From positions 91,404,704 to 91,468,703 of the forward strand of contig NC_133971.1 in the NCBI RefSeq assembly GCF_031877795.1: DNA of 64,000 bases, written 5' to 3'. The stretch comes from Strix aluco (taxonomy: Eukaryota > Chordata > Aves > Strigiformes > Strigidae). Both the position numbers and the translations under genes were made by a program. Positions within the stretch are counted from its first letter, which is position 1. Each line of letters begins with the position of its first letter. The notes below the pieces were generated by a model. The model saw nothing but the letters and a program-made list of their open reading frames with translations, ran no database searches and was not told the DNA's origin. Below are positions 63,286 through 64,000 of this stretch, piece by piece.

Positions 63286-64000
63286 GCCTTTCAACTTAGC
63301 TGCCTAATGTTAGACACCTATCCCCAAATTAAGCATCTGTTCATAATAAGCTTTCCTAAAAAGAGGTGGAGGTAGGAGCTAATTCAGGCAATGCGCATTA
63401 GGAGAGCTGCATCTGCAGTTGGAAAAGGAGATGGGATTATTCATCCAGTGCATTGCTTTCATTTGCTTTTTTAGCAAATGGAAGAGCCCCTGAATTCTTG
63501 TACTGTCAGGGAAAAAGAAAAACCTTTCAAGTTTTGGGTTCATATTCTGCCCCTGCTCTTGATTTTCCAGGTGATTATGGGCAACTTCTTGCAATTTTTC
63601 TCTGTTAAATAAAGCTGGTGATAGTTCCAGCTGGACAGGAGAACATGACCATGGTTTGCCATGAGCTCAGGTTGTGTGACAGTATATCCTGGAAGCCAGA
63701 GAAAGGTCTAAATTCGGGAGATTGTCCTTGGTTTGTGGTGTCAAAAGGGCTGGGTATTTTTTTCAACATAATGATTTTGCAGTGGATACTGGGAGAAGTT
63801 GATCATCAGCAAGTCATGTATGGATCCAGTTTCCTAAACACAGGTGTATGTTGCTGCTATAGGCACCCTAAGGTATCCTGTCTGTCCATCAGCTGCCTTT
63901 TATGAAATGTTTGGGTCTGCCTTAGGTCCTTTTGTATCTCTAACTTGTTTCATATACTGTGGGGTGTCTAGAAAGTCTCCTTTGGTTAGACAGACAAGTC

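Larger units (their letters stand above)
32762..64000 (+). other. SETBP1: SETBP1 intron following exon 2 (first 31 kb)
   Basis: No further SETBP1 coding sequence was recognised up to the window end. This fits the very long intron at this place in other vertebrates. Content is ordinary intronic DNA with simple repeats, poly(A)/poly(T) runs and small GC/CpG patches at about 34880-35060, 44820-44950, 48160-48420 and 62010-62270. The longest open frames (e.g. 59788-60282, 61293-61799) have no domain, no conserved start context and atypical composition. Confidence 0.75.

Noticed and set aside
1-64000. Search for CRISPR arrays, operons, phage or toxin systems
   Set aside because: No regularly spaced repeats, ribosome binding sites or dense coding. 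The sequence is eukaryotic nuclear DNA.

Overview
The window is non-coding-rich vertebrate nuclear DNA, most likely from a bird. It holds one recognisable protein-coding gene, SETBP1 (SET-binding protein 1), on the + strand. The bird call rests on three things: a CR1-type LINE 3' end near 26.5 kb, an older CR1/L3-like fragment at 8.9-10.25 kb, and a low overall density of interspersed repeats. A crocodilian or turtle is not strictly excluded. I see no bacterial, plasmid, phage or CRISPR content and no rRNA or tRNA gene. Layout: 1-1.8 kb is structurally odd, with a 166-bp, about 99% identical inverted repeat whose left arm starts at the window edge, followed by a second, 43-bp inverted-repeat pair enclosing about 320 bp. 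From 1.8 to 14.3 kb is gene-poor sequence upstream of SETBP1, containing the old CR1/L3 fragment, a GATA microsatellite, a 39-base poly(A) tract and one good CTCF-like motif. About 14.36-17.96 kb is a large CpG island loaded with homopolymeric G and C runs and TG/CA microsatellites. It is the expected SETBP1 promoter and untranslated first exon, and holds a short upstream ORF in excellent Kozak context at 15619-15699. About 17.96-32.09 kb is intron 1. The single recognised coding exon is 32095-32755: 169 bases of 5' UTR, the ATG at 32264, and 164 codons ending at a canonical GT donor in phase 0. From 32756 to the window end is the first 31 kb of the next intron, without a recognised exon.

How it fits together: transcription is expected to start in the CpG island. 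A leader with a possible regulatory uORF would be spliced over about 16 kb to the exon carrying the initiator ATG. That exon supplies only the acidic and then basic N-terminus of a protein of about 1,600 residues. The AT-hooks, SKI-homology/degron region and SET-binding region lie on exons beyond the window. The flanking and intronic DNA probably carries regulatory elements. I list blocks that look like conserved non-coding sequence as hypotheses, because conservation cannot be measured from one sequence.

I did not find a convincing undescribed system. The best leads are the left-edge palindrome, the uORF, and the microsatellite and G-run architecture of the promoter island.
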